This document shows positions 7,655 through 16,186 of a stretch of DNA of 64,000 bases, in pieces. The stretch's first letter is position 1. Every line of letters begins with the position of its first letter. The notes below the pieces were generated by a model, which saw only the letters and a program-made list of their open reading frames with translations, was not told the origin of the DNA and did not search any database. The position numbers and the translations under genes are program-made. The DNA is taken from contig JANQJS010000042.1 in NCBI GenBank assembly GCA_028281535.1, forward strand, positions 1 through 64,000. The letters run 5' to 3'. This DNA is from Sedimentisphaerales bacterium. Lineage in GTDB: Bacteria; Planctomycetota; Phycisphaerae; Sedimentisphaerales; SM23-30.

Positions 7655-9283
7655 TCATTTAAGATTTGCTTCAGAAACTTTTTCAAAACGTTCATTTAGC
7701 TTGTTAATAGGACGGTAGCAAACATCATCGGTCAGTGGGTAATCCATTCCAAAGAATTGATTGAATACCAATCGAAAGGTATTGACAGTGCTCATCGTTG
7801 GATAATAATCTGAATAATTTTGACCTGGCAAATATACGGTATGAAAAATAGCATAAGTCCGATCGATGTTATCTTTTACTTGCCCTTCATGTTTTAGTCT
7901 CATGCGAAAACCGTGATCAGCCTGGATAATAATGATCGGATCGTTCTTCGAATTCGAAAGTATACGATCCACCATTTCAAGTATTTTCTTATTTACAAAC
8001 TGCACCTGTCCCTTCATGATTTCTATAGGATGATGTTTTTCCTGGTCAAGATTTTTACTATTCAAAGAAAACTTGCGATCCATCTGTAAAGGCTCGCCAT
8101 CCGGGCCAAAAATAAATGGTGAATGAGGACAGAGTACATGAGCAAAAACAAATTTCGGGTTTTCGGTATTTGTTTCATTACCTAACTCATTAAACGTATA
8201 CAATACCCTTTGGCGGTGCAAACGATTTTGAACCGTTTGGATTTTTTTCATACAGACGAGCATCGATGTATTTATCAATTCATTCTCAAATTCATTTAAA
8301 TTAAACCCACTGTAACGGTATTGATCCACATCTTGCCATTCAGTTGGTTCGTACCCACTTTCATAAGCAACAATTTTGTATCCATACTCTTTCAAAAATC
8401 TAATCACTCGATTATCACGAAGAAGTTTTTTATAATATCCAAAAAAACTACCTCGAACAGAATTTTGAGTAAATAACTTGTCCAAAGAATTAACAGAGGC
8501 CCCCTCCTGGGCAATAAATTCATGCATGCGATTGACATAATCAACATCCAGATTGAGTGTTGAGCATAACGACAAATAGGTTTTATTGAAATTTGAACGC
8601 CCCTTCTTGACAACATAGAAACGACGATCCTCCAACTCCTGAAGAACTTCTTTATTATCAAAATCGATCATTTGCTCTAATACATCATCACGCGAATAAG
8701 CATCTAATACGATATAATAGATATCTGGTAGCGGGTCTGAAACGACTGGTTTCTTAGCCTCCTCTTGAGGTTTTTGCATAAATGCATCAATCCCACTTAA
8801 AGATTGGCTCTGTAAGTTAAAAGAGAAAATATTAAACAACACGAGAGCAATCATTACCCCACCAAACATATTCACAATTTTTGTCAATGGAATTAAACTG
8901 CGTTTAGTTTTTAAAAGCCAGGCCCCTACCAGGCTCACCATCAATACCCAAAGTGGCAACAAATAGGTATTTACACCAATTTTAAAACCAAATAATTGAT
9001 ACCCCCGTAGAGAATGATTCATGCAATAATTTTGCGCAATGCCATAAGTAAAAAATAACAATATTACCAGAGAAACAAGCAAGTTTGCTTTTTCTTTATG
9101 TTTAAAAAGAGGGTAAAATCCCACCCATAAAAGAGCTGCGAAAGCAAAGATGACCAACTGAGACCGAACAGTCTGGGAGAAAACCACTTGCCCACTATTG
9201 TTTGCATATAAAAACAAAACGGGGAATAAAGCGAAACATATAACATGTATAAAACTTGAAGCGCCCTCAAATTTTTTAAGCAT
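7655..9283 (-). CDS. Membrane-anchored sulfatase-like / LTA-synthase-like hydrolase or transferase
   Basis: 542 residues. About five transmembrane helices occupy residues 10-165. The extracytoplasmic domain starts with PDIYYIVLDAYSRDDVL, the first metal-binding strand of the alkaline phosphatase/sulfatase superfamily. A Thr/Ser/Cys-rich nucleophile region follows (NKTYLSLCSTLN). Later come HVLCPHSPFIFGP and IIQADHGFRM, matching the His and Asp-His metal ligands. The architecture resembles phosphoglycerol or phosphoethanolamine transferases and surface-polysaccharide sulfatases. The exact reaction is not visible. An AGGAG site 8 nt before the ATG fixes the start. It is the third gene of a unit with a YLDPGTGS protein and a methyltransferase, with a 65-nt gap after the latter. 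Confidence 0.8.
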   Translation of the reverse strand: MLKKFEGASSFIHVICFALFPVLFLYANNSGQVVFSQTVRSQLVIFAFAALLWVGFYPLFKHKEKANLLVSLVILLFFTYGIAQNYCMNHSLRGYQLFGFKIGVNTYLLPLWVLMVSLVGAWLLKTKRSLIPLTKIVNMFGGVMIALVLFNIFSFNLQSQSLSGIDAFMQKPQEEAKKPVVSDPLPDIYYIVLDAYSRDDVLEQMIDFDNKEVLQELEDRRFYVVKKGRSNFNKTYLSLCSTLNLDVDYVNRMHEFIAQEGASVNSLDKLFTQNSVRGSFFGYYKKLLRDNRVIRFLKEYGYKIVAYESGYEPTEWQDVDQYRYSGFNLNEFENELINTSMLVCMKKIQTVQNRLHRQRVLYTFNELGNETNTENPKFVFAHVLCPHSPFIFGPDGEPLQMDRKFSLNSKNLDQEKHHPIEIMKGQVQFVNKKILEMVDRILSNSKNDPIIIIQADHGFRMRLKHEGQVKDNIDRTYAIFHTVYLPGQNYSDYYPTMSTVNTFRLVFNQFFGMDYPLTDDVCYRPINKLNERFEKVSEANLK

Positions 9284-9348
9284 ACGCTTGACTCCTTAAG
9301 GATCAATCAGATTCAGAATAAATACCTCATCCAATCAAACCAAAGACA

Positions 9349-10761
9349 TCATGACCTTGAATGAATTGTCTCCAAATCAGTTTTGTTACGCATCAAATAG
9401 AGTATACGCTTGGAATCTCCAACCGATTGTTTTGATTCAATTTCAAAATATGGTTGAAATGCTTTTTCAAAGGCCGCTTCGTGATACTCTGGAAAAATAT
9501 CTTCCCGTGTAGCTAACAACCTTTCAACTTGAGAATCCTCTTTAGGAACAAATTCAATGATTAAATAACCACATAATTTTTGAAAAAATGAAGCGACTCG
9601 GTCTAAAGGCACATTATTTGATATGGCCAAATGATGAATTAAGGCTAATGCCATTGCCATGCCAGCAGGACCACGTTGCTCAAAAGAATTTCGTTCGGCA
9701 TGATCCCACCCAATGGCACTGCTTGGGTTGGTTAAATCTAAGATTAATGGTAAAATTAAGTTGTCATCCTTATGCTTTTGTCGAATTAAAAAATGTTTTT
9801 CAACCGCTGCCGGATCAACATCAAACGATAAAGTTTTTATACCTTTATCAGAGGCAATTTTACTGAACACACCTTGATTGGCTCCTAAATCCCAAATCAG
9901 TTGCGGATTGACTTTATCGATAAACTCTGCGACCAATCTTTTTTTATCATTCATCCCAGAATCACTATAATTCGTCTCTTCGTAGTAATCACCCCATTCT
10001 GTTCCTATTGGTTTCCAGGTCAACTTTTTTATCATACTTTCCAGACTGTCAATTAAAGCACGAATGCCAAACTTGCTCATTTTTCGCACTTTGACATCCA
10101 TGGTTTTACTTGCATATTTCTGTTGAGATTTAGCATGCAAATGAATATGTGACAACAAAGAAACATTTAATCGCGTGCGCCAAGGAAGTAATTTACTAGC
10201 CAAATCGAGCGGAATACCATCAAGGTGAACTGACAAGAGTTTATTAAGATTCACGTCAACATAACTCATCAACGCCAATGGTGCTAAAAAATGCTGGCAA
10301 AACTGGCGATAGGCTTGCCAAACCTGCCCTTCAACGTAGGTCTCAAACGAGAGCGTATCAATAAAAATTGGCTTCACACCTACAAACTGAATATTGTATC
10401 CACTTGCGTCCTTAAGCGTCATGCCAAACTCAAATGCTTTCTTTTGAATGGCCAGCGTTAAAAGTGCAGATTTTTTTAACTGACTAAACGACCACTCATA
10501 TGGATAGGAAATAAAATCGATATGCTGAGGCTTAAGAATCTTATAAGCACTTTGAAGATTTATTATTTGTTGATCATCGACCTCTACATGATCAACCATC
10601 ATATTCTTATCAATTAATTCTTGATAAAGCCCTGACGTCATTAAACGATCATAATGTTCTTTATAAACCTTATTGACTTGACGATAGACGACACTATCTT
10701 GCTTAAATATGAACCCGCTTGGATCACGGAATGAAGCAGAGTCTATTTGACTATTCGCCAT
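9349..10761 (-). CDS. Class I SAM-dependent methyltransferase of the YLDPGTGS trio
   Basis: 470 residues from the ATG at 10761, which overlaps the end of the upstream micro-gene by 11 nt, so translation is probably coupled. The in-frame ATG at 10794 would lie deep inside that gene and is less likely. The N-terminal half (about 1-270) is a specialised region (DPSGFIFKQDSVVYRQVN, KDASGYNIQFVG, FIDTLSFE). The C-terminal half carries the Rossmann SAM site WDLGANQGVFS, an acidic strand end TLSFDVDP and a downstream ALIHHLAISNNVP segment. Cytoplasmic, with no signal. The substrate is unknown, but the link to a membrane sulfatase-like enzyme suggests a surface glycan or lipid precursor (inference). 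Confidence 0.8.
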   Translation of the reverse strand: MANSQIDSASFRDPSGFIFKQDSVVYRQVNKVYKEHYDRLMTSGLYQELIDKNMMVDHVEVDDQQIINLQSAYKILKPQHIDFISYPYEWSFSQLKKSALLTLAIQKKAFEFGMTLKDASGYNIQFVGVKPIFIDTLSFETYVEGQVWQAYRQFCQHFLAPLALMSYVDVNLNKLLSVHLDGIPLDLASKLLPWRTRLNVSLLSHIHLHAKSQQKYASKTMDVKVRKMSKFGIRALIDSLESMIKKLTWKPIGTEWGDYYEETNYSDSGMNDKKRLVAEFIDKVNPQLIWDLGANQGVFSKIASDKGIKTLSFDVDPAAVEKHFLIRQKHKDDNLILPLILDLTNPSSAIGWDHAERNSFEQRGPAGMAMALALIHHLAISNNVPLDRVASFFQKLCGYLIIEFVPKEDSQVERLLATREDIFPEYHEAAFEKAFQPYFEIESKQSVGDSKRILYLMRNKTDLETIHSRS

Positions 10762-10984
10762 CGGTATTTTCTTCTTCCGCTTTATTTTTGCCAAATAGTT
10801 TTAGAAAAAAATTGATGATATTTCGCCAAAACATTTTTATCGCAAAGGCAATGGCACAAAATCCAGCGATCAACATTTGAAATACCATACTGCCTGTCCC
10901 AGGATCGAGATAGGCTTGTGCTGTATTAGAGTATGTCATCAAAAACACAGCGGCTAAAACTAAGATGTCTTTACGTAATTTCAT
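10751..10984 (-). CDS. YLDPGTGS-motif small membrane protein
   Basis: 77 residues from ATG 10984, which has GGAG 9 nt upstream. A TTG at 10999 would add five residues and is less likely. Residues 1-24 form a signal peptide (VLAAVFLMTYSNTAQA). The mature protein then begins exactly with YLDPGTGSMVFQMLI, followed by one transmembrane helix and a basic then acidic tail (LFGKNKAEEENTDGE). The motif at the mature N-terminus suggests it is a functional, exposed element. It is the first gene of the trio and overlaps the methyltransferase gene by 11 nt. The function is unknown. Confidence 0.85.
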   Translation of the reverse strand: MKLRKDILVLAAVFLMTYSNTAQAYLDPGTGSMVFQMLIAGFCAIAFAIKMFWRNIINFFLKLFGKNKAEEENTDGE

Positions 10985-11256
10985 TTTTCGTTTCTCCAAC
11001 TCATCGCCGAATCATCATTGACCCAATGTAAGTGGCTATTTCAATATTTTGTATTTTCATGCCGCCTGAGCCCATAAGGTATTTAATTATTCGCAGGTAC
11101 TGCACCAAATCTTATAACTAAGCTATCGAAAGATATATCCCTTGGTTAGCAACATTAGCACATGAATAGATTTATGTGGTTAATATATTAGAATAACGTT
11201 TATTATCCGCTTTTTCAACCTTAAATATCTGGAGCATCCGGCACCATTTATCATAT
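10985..11256. other. Intergenic region upstream of the YLDPGTGS trio
   Basis: About 270 nt between the trio and the globin terminator. A weak minus-strand promoter pair (TTGAAA, 17 nt, TATTCT) is visible near 11190-11220. No gene or strong structure is seen. Confidence 0.35.
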
Positions 11257-11284
11257 AAAAAAGACCCCTGCGAAACAGAGGTCT
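11257..11284 (-). terminator. Rho-independent terminator of the globin gene
   Basis: On the minus strand a 9-bp stem (AGACCTCTG / CAGGGGTCT, one wobble) has a TTTCG loop and is followed by six T. It lies 57 nt after the globin stop codon. Confidence 0.85.
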
Positions 11285-11341
11285 AATCCACGGTAAGAAG
11301 TCGTGTTACCCAACTGGCCTTTTCTGTGTATCTATTTTATG

Positions 11342-11752
11342 TTAAGAAACCGCTGAGAGGGATTTCTGTTTTTCACAAATCACCTGACCGATCCACTCGA
11401 AACAAACCTGCCATTCTTTTTTGAGTTGCATGCTCCAGATCTCCCCGCCAAATTCTTCAAAAGTATCTAGCAATGCCTGGCCGACTTTTGGGTAGTCTTC
11501 CTGACGGACATTGTCTCGAACATGCTGGTCGCGAAGTTTTTTCAAGTAGGGTACTAAGACGTCTTCTTGACGAAGATGCTCAACCACAAATTCGAAAGAA
11601 TTGATTAAGCTGGATGAATCGTCATTTTTAAACAGTCCCCGAATTTCCGGGTAGGTGGTATACAGACGATCATAAAATGCCTTGACCATAGATTTTTTAT
11701 GAGGTGAAAATAATCGAAAGCTGTTTTCCAACAAATCGACGTTCAGCGACAT
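11342..11752 (-). CDS. Single-domain globin, paralogue 1
   Basis: 136 residues, the length of a bare globin fold. Helix-like segments follow the globin order, with FDRLYTTYPEIRGLFKND-type B/C/D helices (actual FYDRLYTTYPEI) and KKLRDQHV placing the likely proximal His in helix F. An ending WIGQVICEKQ fits helix H. It resembles the globin part of flavohemoglobins without a reductase domain. Roles of this class include O2 or NO binding and NO detoxification with an external reductase. AAGGAG before the ATG supports the start. Monocistronic, with its own terminator. It is clearly divergent from the second globin at 17504-17914. Confidence 0.82.
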   Translation of the reverse strand: MSLNVDLLENSFRLFSPHKKSMVKAFYDRLYTTYPEIRGLFKNDDSSSLINSFEFVVEHLRQEDVLVPYLKKLRDQHVRDNVRQEDYPKVGQALLDTFEEFGGEIWSMQLKKEWQVCFEWIGQVICEKQKSLSAVS

Positions 11753-11858
11753 AGCTCTTACTCTCCTTTTTGACCTAACTTAGAAGGTCCAATAAGTAAC
11801 ATAATCGTCCATTAGCTCATGAATCATGATATGACTTACACCTTTGTACGCCCATTCT

Positions 11859-11872
11859 AGAACGATTGTTCT
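11859..11872. promoter_or_regulatory. AGAAC-N4-GTTCT dyad between the divergent globin and der genes
   Basis: A perfect 5-bp inverted repeat with a 4-nt centre. It contains GAAC-N4-GTTC, the core of LexA boxes in Firmicutes. It lies 107 nt upstream of the globin ATG and 85 nt before the der -35 box. It could be chance, because only one copy was noticed. Confidence 0.3.
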
Positions 11873-11956
11873 TAGTATTTTCTATCGTCAATTTGAAATG
11901 GTGTAATTAACCTGAAATCGACCTTTGGAGGATAAATGGGCCCAAAAAAGAGCTAC

Positions 11957-11985
11957 TTGAGATTTTAATTCAATCTGGTTATAAT
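11957..11985 (+). promoter_or_regulatory. Sigma70 promoter of der
   Basis: TTGAGA, a 17-nt spacer and TATAAT lie 35 nt upstream of the der ATG, with an AAGGA ribosome-binding site in between. Confidence 0.7.
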
Positions 11986-12020
11986 ATTGGGTTTGGTAAG
12001 ATTATTATAAGGACCTAATC

Positions 12021-13364
12021 ATGAGCATGCCCATCGTCGCAATCGTCGGACGGCCAAACGTAGGCAAAAGTTCCCTGCTAAATGCCATGGCAAAAAAACG
12101 CATTAGCATTGTTGACCCTACGGCAGGCGTTACGCGCGATCGCATTTCAGCCATCATTGATCATGAGGATCAATATTTCGAGTTGGTCGATACCGGCGGG
12201 TTAGGTATTGAAGATCATGACAATCTGACCGAACATGTCGAAAACCAAATCAACCTGGCCATCGAAAAAGCCAGTCTGGTCATCTTCCTGGTGGATGTCC
12301 GGGAAGGTGCCTTGCCATTGGATCAGAAGGTCGCCGAGCTTCTTCGAGATCGACCGATCAAAGTGTTGCTAGTGGCCAACAAAGCTGATGAAGGGCATAT
12401 GGACCCCCTCGCAGGTGAGTTTCACAAATTAGGATTTGGCCAGCCACTCTGCATTTCTGCCAAACATGCCAGAAATCGAACGGTTCTTTTGAAGGAAATT
12501 TTTAGTCATCTCGAACAAACGGATACGGCCCAACCCAAAAATGAAGTCATGAAAATGGCTATCGTTGGTAAGCAAAACGTTGGCAAAAGCACCTTCATTA
12601 ATCAATTGGCAGGTGAAGATCGTGTGATTGTCAGCGAAGTGGCCGGCACAACTCGGGATTCCATTGATGTGAGGTTCGAGAAAGATGACAATGCCTTTAT
12701 TGCCATCGATACAGCTGGTGTAAAAAAGAAGAAAAAGATGTATGGTAACGACATTGATTTTTACAGTTACACGCGTGCGATTCGATCTATTCGCAGAGCG
12801 GATGTTGTTCTTTTTTTCCTGGATGCCTCCAGCAGCATTTCTCAGGTCGACAAGAAATTGGCCAATTACATTGTTGAGCAATTCAAACCCTGTATTATTG
12901 TGATTAATAAATGGGATATTGCGATGGAAAATGAAGCTTCGACAGATGACTATCAGGAATATATTGACAAAATGCTGCCTGGCCTAAGCTTTGCCCCGAT
13001 TTGTTTTATTACAGCGATTGAAGGAAAAAATATCCAATCACTGGTAGATTTAGCACAACAGCTCTTTAAGCAGATTAACACGACAGTAACAACGTCACAA
13101 CTGAATAAAGCGATTAATGCAATTACCGCTGAGCGTGCCCCATCCGTTCGGCATAAGGTTGGCTTGCCACGCATCTATTACAGTACACAGGTGTCTAATC
13201 AACCACCGACGTTAATGTTGTTTGTCAATAATCCCAATAAACTAGATGAAAATTACCAAAGATTTCTTATTAATCGACTACGTGACGTACTACCATTTTC
13301 AGAAGTACCAATACGATTGCTTATGCGGCATCATCAAGAGAAACTCCCTAACACTGCGAGTTAA
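12021..13364 (+). CDS. der: Ribosome-assembly GTPase Der (EngA)
   Basis: 447 residues with the diagnostic tandem GTPase domains. The first has GRPNVGKSS (residues ~9-17), DTGG and NKAD. The second has GKQNVGKST (~183-191), DTAG and NKWD. A C-terminal KH-like domain follows (SAPSVRHKVGLPRIYYSTQ-type region, residues ~365-440). It acts in 50S subunit maturation in the cytoplasm. The length is typical. Its own consensus promoter precedes it and AAGGACC is the ribosome-binding site. A lipoprotein gene starts 15 nt after its stop, so the downstream genes may be read from the same promoter. Confidence 0.97.
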   Translation: MSMPIVAIVGRPNVGKSSLLNAMAKKRISIVDPTAGVTRDRISAIIDHEDQYFELVDTGGLGIEDHDNLTEHVENQINLAIEKASLVIFLVDVREGALPLDQKVAELLRDRPIKVLLVANKADEGHMDPLAGEFHKLGFGQPLCISAKHARNRTVLLKEIFSHLEQTDTAQPKNEVMKMAIVGKQNVGKSTFINQLAGEDRVIVSEVAGTTRDSIDVRFEKDDNAFIAIDTAGVKKKKKMYGNDIDFYSYTRAIRSIRRADVVLFFLDASSSISQVDKKLANYIVEQFKPCIIVINKWDIAMENEASTDDYQEYIDKMLPGLSFAPICFITAIEGKNIQSLVDLAQQLFKQINTTVTTSQLNKAINAITAERAPSVRHKVGLPRIYYSTQVSNQPPTLMLFVNNPNKLDENYQRFLINRLRDVLPFSEVPIRLLMRHHQEKLPNTAS

Positions 13365-13379
13365 CTCCGACTGTTTATC

Positions 13380-14267
13380 ATGAAAACCCAACGGTTCACA
13401 TTTTGTTTCATTAGTTATTTATTAACGGTTCCCCTTCTTTCCTATCTATTTTTGGCAGGCTGCCAGAGTAACAAACTGGACAAATCATTGGCCAAAGACA
13501 ATCCATTTAGCCATGAACAAAAAAGTGAATCGATCGAAATTCTTGCTTGCCAGGGCAACACATACCGTTATCCAAGCGAAATCAATTTAAGTAAAATACT
13601 TTCCTCAGCCTCGTTTACACTTAAAACTAAAGAAGAAAGCCCAAAAGCCTTCACATGGCTAAATCAATCAACCTGGTCGGAAAATGGCTTGGATATCTAC
13701 TTTGTCGGCAGCGAACATTGGGAATCATTGAAAATTCTTCTTGAAGAATCGAATGTTAGCCAAACCAGCCAAACAAAATATTTTATTAGAAATACCGATG
13801 AGGTGGCTGAATTTGAAATGACCTCTGTCGATAACGAAAGTACATTTTTTATCAAAAAAGATAATGGCCAATTACGCGGGTACACCATTGCTCAAGGCGA
13901 CTGCCTGTTCCGTGTCAATGGCACCCCTTTAAATAACACGCTTCAAACGTCACAGGATTTATTATTAAATATTGTGCCACTATTTAAAAGCAATATCAAG
14001 CAAACAGGCTACCAACTTCAAAAAGATCGCAAAATCAGTATCGTGGATAAAACACAAATGGTTGTTTTTGAGGACATGCTTACCAGTGGCCAGATTCCAG
14101 CTAATACCTTTATCATTATATTGAAATCAAATAAAAATGAAGGTATTGGAAATATAGGGCGATATTTCTTAAGTGACCAGAACCAATCAGATGTTTACAA
14201 TTTAATGCTGATTTTACAACCGCAACGTGTCAAAATGAACCGCAACGTATCTGAGAATAACATATAA
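13380..14267 (+). CDS. Predicted lipoprotein of unknown function
   Basis: 295 residues. Residues 1-28 form a lipoprotein signal peptide ending in the lipobox LAGC (Cys at about 28), so the mature protein should be lipid-anchored. The rest is a soluble alpha/beta region without a family I recognise (IEILACQGNTYRYPSEINLS..., later IVDKTQMVVFEDMLTSGQIPANTFIIIL). It lies 15 nt after der and 17 nt before the sensor kinase, all on the plus strand. A sensing or envelope role is possible but unsupported. Confidence 0.75.
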   Translation: MKTQRFTFCFISYLLTVPLLSYLFLAGCQSNKLDKSLAKDNPFSHEQKSESIEILACQGNTYRYPSEINLSKILSSASFTLKTKEESPKAFTWLNQSTWSENGLDIYFVGSEHWESLKILLEESNVSQTSQTKYFIRNTDEVAEFEMTSVDNESTFFIKKDNGQLRGYTIAQGDCLFRVNGTPLNNTLQTSQDLLLNIVPLFKSNIKQTGYQLQKDRKISIVDKTQMVVFEDMLTSGQIPANTFIIILKSNKNEGIGNIGRYFLSDQNQSDVYNLMLILQPQRVKMNRNVSENNI

Positions 14268-14284
14268 ATTATATAGGGTCAACT

Positions 14285-15391
14285 TTGGAACCAGATAACA
14301 ACAATCCTTATCCATTAAACATGAATGTCCAGCATGAATACTATCGCCACCTGATTAGTTGTTCTAGTTTCGCAATCATTGGTACAGACTGCCAGGGAAT
14401 CATTGTCAGCTGGAACGCCACCGCAGAGAAAATGTTTAATGCAACTCGAACCGAAATGTTAGGTTGCCATCTGGACAAAATCATTCCGGAAAACCGACAT
14501 AAGCTCACACATAAGTTCATTGAGAAGACCGTAGCCACACGCGAAATCAATGAATTTGAAATTGAGCATCGTGACAATCGTGACCTTAAAAACACGCTGG
14601 CAATTACGATTACGCCGGTAACCAACGCGAGCAATGAAATTCTTGGCCTAGCAGCATGGGTACGAAATATTACAAATCGTAAAGTATTAGAAAAACAGCT
14701 GGCTCAAAAAGAAAAAATGGCATCACTAGGTAATCTTTCAGCTGGAGTAGCCCATCATTTCAATAATATCATTGGTGGCATGGGCACCGTTGTCGATTTT
14801 GCACTGCAATCAGATAATCCTGATCACATCAAACAAGCCCTTAAAATGACTGCAGAATCTACGACGCGCATGAGTAAAATTACGCAATCACTCTTAACCT
14901 TTGCGGAAAAAGATTTCAGACAGTTTGATCTATCCGACCTGACAGAAGTAATTCTATCATTTGTCCAATTGGCTGAAAAATCTCTGAATGAAAAAAATAT
15001 CAACCTGCAAATGCACATGCAATCTGTCCCAACCTACGAAGTACCTGGTTCCCGAATTCAACAGCTCCTAGGCAATCTTCTGGATAATGCAGAGGCAGCC
15101 ATGCCTAATGGCGGAACCATTGAGATTCGACTGGAAAAACAAGGTGATGATCTCGTGATTACATTCAAAGATAGCGGCGTAGGAATTGAAGCGGAACATC
15201 TGACCAAAATCTTCGACCCATTTTTCTCAACAAAGGACGTTATCAGTGGAGGAAACACCCACTGTACTGGCTTAGGGCTATCTGTCGTTCATGGCATCAT
15301 CCGAGAACTCAACGGAACCATCGAGGTTGCCAGCGAACCCAATCATGGCACCACATTTCGCATGTATTTACCGATCAACAAAGAAAATTAA
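14285..15391 (+). CDS. Soluble PAS-domain sensor histidine kinase
   Basis: 368 residues from a TTG at 14285, with GGG upstream. The in-frame ATG at 14321 lacks a ribosome-binding site. A PAS domain covers ~15-130 (FAIIGTDCQGIIVSWNATAEKMF). The HisKA box is GNLSAGVAHHFNNIIGG with the phospho-acceptor His. The ATPase domain has an N box (LLGNLLDNAEAAM), a G1 box (DSGVGIEAEHLTKIFDPFFSTK, split across the loop) and a G2 box (GLGLSVVHGI). There is no membrane helix, so it senses a cytoplasmic signal. HHFNN is the subtype seen in PAS/NtrB-like kinases. No response regulator is adjacent. The sigma54 regulator at 35852 already has its own kinase. Confidence 0.9.
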   Translation: MEPDNNNPYPLNMNVQHEYYRHLISCSSFAIIGTDCQGIIVSWNATAEKMFNATRTEMLGCHLDKIIPENRHKLTHKFIEKTVATREINEFEIEHRDNRDLKNTLAITITPVTNASNEILGLAAWVRNITNRKVLEKQLAQKEKMASLGNLSAGVAHHFNNIIGGMGTVVDFALQSDNPDHIKQALKMTAESTTRMSKITQSLLTFAEKDFRQFDLSDLTEVILSFVQLAEKSLNEKNINLQMHMQSVPTYEVPGSRIQQLLGNLLDNAEAAMPNGGTIEIRLEKQGDDLVITFKDSGVGIEAEHLTKIFDPFFSTKDVISGGNTHCTGLGLSVVHGIIRELNGTIEVASEPNHGTTFRMYLPINKEN

Positions 15392-15634
15392 ACGACATTT
15401 TTCTCTAAAATTTGATCTCACCTCGAACTTTCGCTCCAATTAATACGTATAGATATTATATGGAGTGCAGGCTTTCCACAACAAGTATAACTCTCTATAT
15501 ATAAAAAAGATACAGTCACTACCTTAACAGCCAGATTTTAAGCAAGTCATGATTGAAATGTTAAAATGGCCATGGCAAATGGATAAACGTGCTACATTAT
15601 TTTAATTTTGAGCATTTTTAAGCGAGGTAAGAAC

Positions 15635-16186
15635 ATGATCAGCGAAACTAAAATTCGAACACTTCAACAAGAAGTTCAGAAAAAAAATCCCTTTGAATTG
15701 CCCGAGGAAGAAGCCTACCTAAATCTACTAAGAACACAAGAAACGCTGTATGACCATTTCTCGAAAATGTTCAAAAGGTACGGCATAACGCAACCCCAAT
15801 ACAATGTTTTACGAATCCTTCGAGGCATCGGTGGCGATGGTGTTCGCACCCTGGATCTGGTTAAACCCATGGTCAATCGGGTACCAGACATCACTCGACT
15901 CGTTGATCGATTGGAGCGAGCAGGTTTGATATCTCGCAACCAAACCAAAGAGGACCGACGCGTGGTTTTGGTCAGCATCACGCAAAAAGGATTAGAGCTT
16001 TTGGAAAAACTTGATGAACCGGTTCAATTTGAACTCAAAAAACAACTCAGCCATCTTGAACCAGGAGAATTGGAAACATTAAATCAACTTCTCTTAAAGG
16101 CTAGAAATTCTGAAGCATACGTAGCATCTTCAAATATAAAAGATGTGACAGAGCCCACAGCAAGCTCCGGGAAGGTTCTAAATTAA
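15635..16186 (+). CDS. MarR-family transcriptional regulator
   Basis: 183 residues from ATG 15635, which has GAGGT 6 nt upstream. A TTG at 15608 would add nine residues without a better site. The winged-helix core is clear: ITQPQYNVLRILRG (helix), LDLVKPMVNRVPDITRLVDRLE (recognition helices), then the wing LISRNQTKEDRRVVLVSITQKG. It is a likely dimeric repressor that responds to small molecules or redox stress. Its own upstream region has no strong dyad. It converges on the HDOD gene and their stop codons overlap by 4 nt. Confidence 0.9.
   Translation: MISETKIRTLQQEVQKKNPFELPEEEAYLNLLRTQETLYDHFSKMFKRYGITQPQYNVLRILRGIGGDGVRTLDLVKPMVNRVPDITRLVDRLERAGLISRNQTKEDRRVVLVSITQKGLELLEKLDEPVQFELKKQLSHLEPGELETLNQLLLKARNSEAYVASSNIKDVTEPTASSGKVLN

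Noticed and set aside
10761-10794. ATG at 10794 as the methyltransferase start
   Set aside because: It would overlap the micro-gene by 44 nt and adds a Lys-rich stretch (AKIKRKKKI) that is just the other frame of the micro-gene's tail.
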